NCBI GenBank assembly: GCA_020444005.1
Contig: JAHLLU010000101.1
Span: 1-7,243 of the forward strand
Reading direction: 5' to 3'
DNA length: 7,243 nucleotides
Origin: an archaeon
GTDB lineage: Archaea > Thermoproteota > Bathyarchaeia > TCS64
Both the position numbers and the translations under genes were made by a program. Shown here one piece after another: positions 5,996-7,243 of the stretch. The notes under the pieces are model-generated. The model did not search any database and was not told the origin of the DNA. It worked only from the letters and a program-made list of their open reading frames with translations. Position 1 is the stretch's first letter, and each line of letters starts with the position of its first letter.

Positions 5996-7243
5996 TTACT
6001 TGATCTTCCAAGTAGTACCATCAGAGGTGTCCTGTATCTCGACACCGATCTCCTTGAGCCTGTCCCTGATCTCATCAGCTAACGCATAGTTCTTGGCTTG
6101 CCTCTGCTCCATACGGAGGTCGGTAATGAACTTCATCAGGCTCTCAGTCACATCATCAGCGCCTGTGCTTCGTTTCTCAAACAAGCCTAAAACATGCAGT
6201 AACTCATGATAGGTCTCTGCTGCTTCCTCTAATACACCCTTGTTTGCTGGTTCCTGCAGGTAATCGTTGATGGCTCCTGCGACTGCGTGGAGGTGTCCAA
6301 GGGCGACGGGTGTGTTGAAATCATCATCCATGGCCTCTATGAAGCTCTTTTTCTCGGCTCGTACCGTGGTTAGCAGCTTCTCCTCGCGGTCACCATAGTC
6401 CAGATTCGTGTCTGGTCCCTTCATGGCGTTCTCGATTAGGTCCAATGTGTTTTCAAGACGGTTTACAGTGTTCTCGGATGACTCCATAGCAGCCCATGTG
6501 AAGTTCAGTGGTCGCCTGTAATGGGTGCTGATGTAAAAGTACCTGAATGCATCAGGACTGTGTTTCGCTAATACATCGTCAAAGCTCACATAGTTACCCA
6601 AGCTCTTACTCATCTTACCTCCGTCAATCATCAAGTGCCGCATGTGAACCCAGTAGTTGACGAATGGTTTACCTGAGAGAGCCTCGCTCTGTGCTACCTC
6701 GTTTTCGTGGTGGGGGAAGGCTAGGTCTTCGCCGCCTGCGTGGATGTCTATGGTCTCGCCTAGGAGTTCTTTGCTCATGACGCTGCACTCGATGTGCCAG
6801 CCTGGTCTTCCCGGTCCCCATGGGGACTCAAAGTAGATTCCGCGTTCCATTTCCTCCGGTGTGGCTTTCTTCCAGAGAGCAAAGTCTTGTGCGTTTTCTT
6901 TATCATACTCGTCTGAGGACATACGCTCGGTTTGCTCTACTTTTTCGAGATTCATACCGCTGAGTTTCCCATAGTGTTCAAACTTTGATATGTCGAAGTA
7001 GACGCCGTCCTCAGCATCATAAGCGTATCCGAGTTCCTCCAGTGACTTGATGAAGTCTACCATCTGTGGAACATAGACTGTAGCTCTTGGATGGACCGTG
7101 GCTCGTTTGATGTTTAATGCGTCGAGTCCCCGTAGGAATACACTGGTGTAGTGTTCTGTGAACTCCTTGAGGGTTTCATTTGCGGCTCCGCTGTCTCGTA
7201 TGGTCTTGTCGTCTATGTCTGTGATGTTCATGACATATTTGAC
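5996..7243 (-). CDS. cysS: Cysteinyl-tRNA synthetase, 5' end outside the window
   Basis: A class I aminoacyl-tRNA synthetase that charges tRNA-Cys with cysteine using ATP in the cytosol. The frame is open to the right edge, beginning [13 protein letters not shown], a hallmark CysRS segment; about 60 N-terminal residues with the HIGH motif and the first zinc Cys lie beyond the edge. An ATG at 7231 falls inside this segment and is not the start. Visible landmarks, counted from the edge: GWHIECS (zinc Cys153), FPHHENE (zinc H178 and E182), [10 protein letters not shown] with the KMSKS loop at about 210-214, a helical anticodon-binding domain, and the C-terminal [20 protein letters not shown]...GTTW stretch typical of the family. 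The visible 415 residues plus the missing part give a normal length near 475. Active-site and zinc residues look intact. It lies upstream of the AbgB-like gene on the same strand. Confidence 0.96.
   Translation of the reverse strand, partial: VKYVMNITDIDDKTIRDSGAANETLKEFTEHYTSVFLRGLDALNIKRATVHPRATVYVPQMVDFIKSLEELGYAYDAEDGVYFDISKFEHYGKLSGMNLEKVEQTERMSSDEYDKENAQDFALWKKATPEEMERGIYFESPWGPGRPGWHIECSVMSKELLGETIDIHAGGEDLAFPHHENEVAQSEALSGKPFVNYWVHMRHLMIDGGKMSKSLGNYVSFDDVLAKHSPDAFRYFYISTHYRRPLNFTWAAMESSENTVNRLENTLDLIENAMKGPDTNLDYGDREEKLLTTVRAEKKSFIEAMDDDFNTPVALGHLHAVAGAINDYLQEPANKGVLEEAAETYHELLHVLGLFEKRSTGADDVTESLMKFITDLRMEQRQAKNYALADEIRDRLKEIGVEIQDTSDGTTWKIK

Noticed and set aside
1..7243. A new defence, toxin-antitoxin, mobile or biosynthetic system
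   Set aside because: All six large ORFs belong to known families, mostly housekeeping. I see no repeats, integrase, transposase, CRISPR array, RNA gene or cluster logic that links them.
5996..7243. Truncated cysS and panB as pseudogenes
   Set aside because: Both frames stay open to the window edge and keep the family motifs right up to it, so the missing parts are cut by the window and not lost.

Overview
This 7.2 kb window is densely coding (about 50% G+C by eye) and most likely comes from an archaeon. Three things suggest this. The PEP carboxykinase is GTP-type and resembles the Thermococcus-type archaeal enzyme as I remember it. The short intergenic gaps carry TATA-like boxes 23-29 nt upstream of two start codons that lack a Shine-Dalgarno sequence, as expected for leaderless archaeal transcripts. 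The cysteinyl-tRNA synthetase and PanB are compatible with this. I cannot fix the lineage; an Asgard-type or other mesophilic/moderate-GC archaeon would fit.

Layout from left to right: (1) the 3' half of panB (ketopantoate hydroxymethyltransferase, + strand) enters from the left edge; (2) a creatininase-family amidohydrolase lies on the - strand and converges on panB with the two stop codons overlapping; (3) a divergent gap of under 80 bp carries back-to-back TATA-like elements; (4) a 12-helix MFS transporter (+) is followed, 43 bp downstream, by (5) GTP-dependent PEP carboxykinase (+); (6) an AbgB-like M20D peptidase/amidohydrolase (-) converges on pckG with a 1-bp gap; (7) 39 bp upstream of it on the same strand lies cysS (-), which runs off the right edge and lacks its N-terminus. 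No intergenic stretch exceeds 80 bp, and I see no RNA gene, mobile element, CRISPR array or long repeat.

The genes are housekeeping and general metabolic genes: CoA synthesis (panB), gluconeogenesis (pckG), cysteine charging of tRNA (cysS), two amide-bond hydrolases of unknown substrate and one transporter of unknown substrate. They do not form an obvious pathway together. I found no convincing new multi-gene system.

The points most worth a second look are the altered metal-ligand residues of the AbgB-like hydrolase (Asp for Cys, Lys for Glu), abrupt intragenic switches in A+C versus G+T composition in that gene and in pckG, the terminator-free convergent gene ends, the overlapping divergent promoters, and a small hairpin with an anti-Shine-Dalgarno look-alike at the MFS start.
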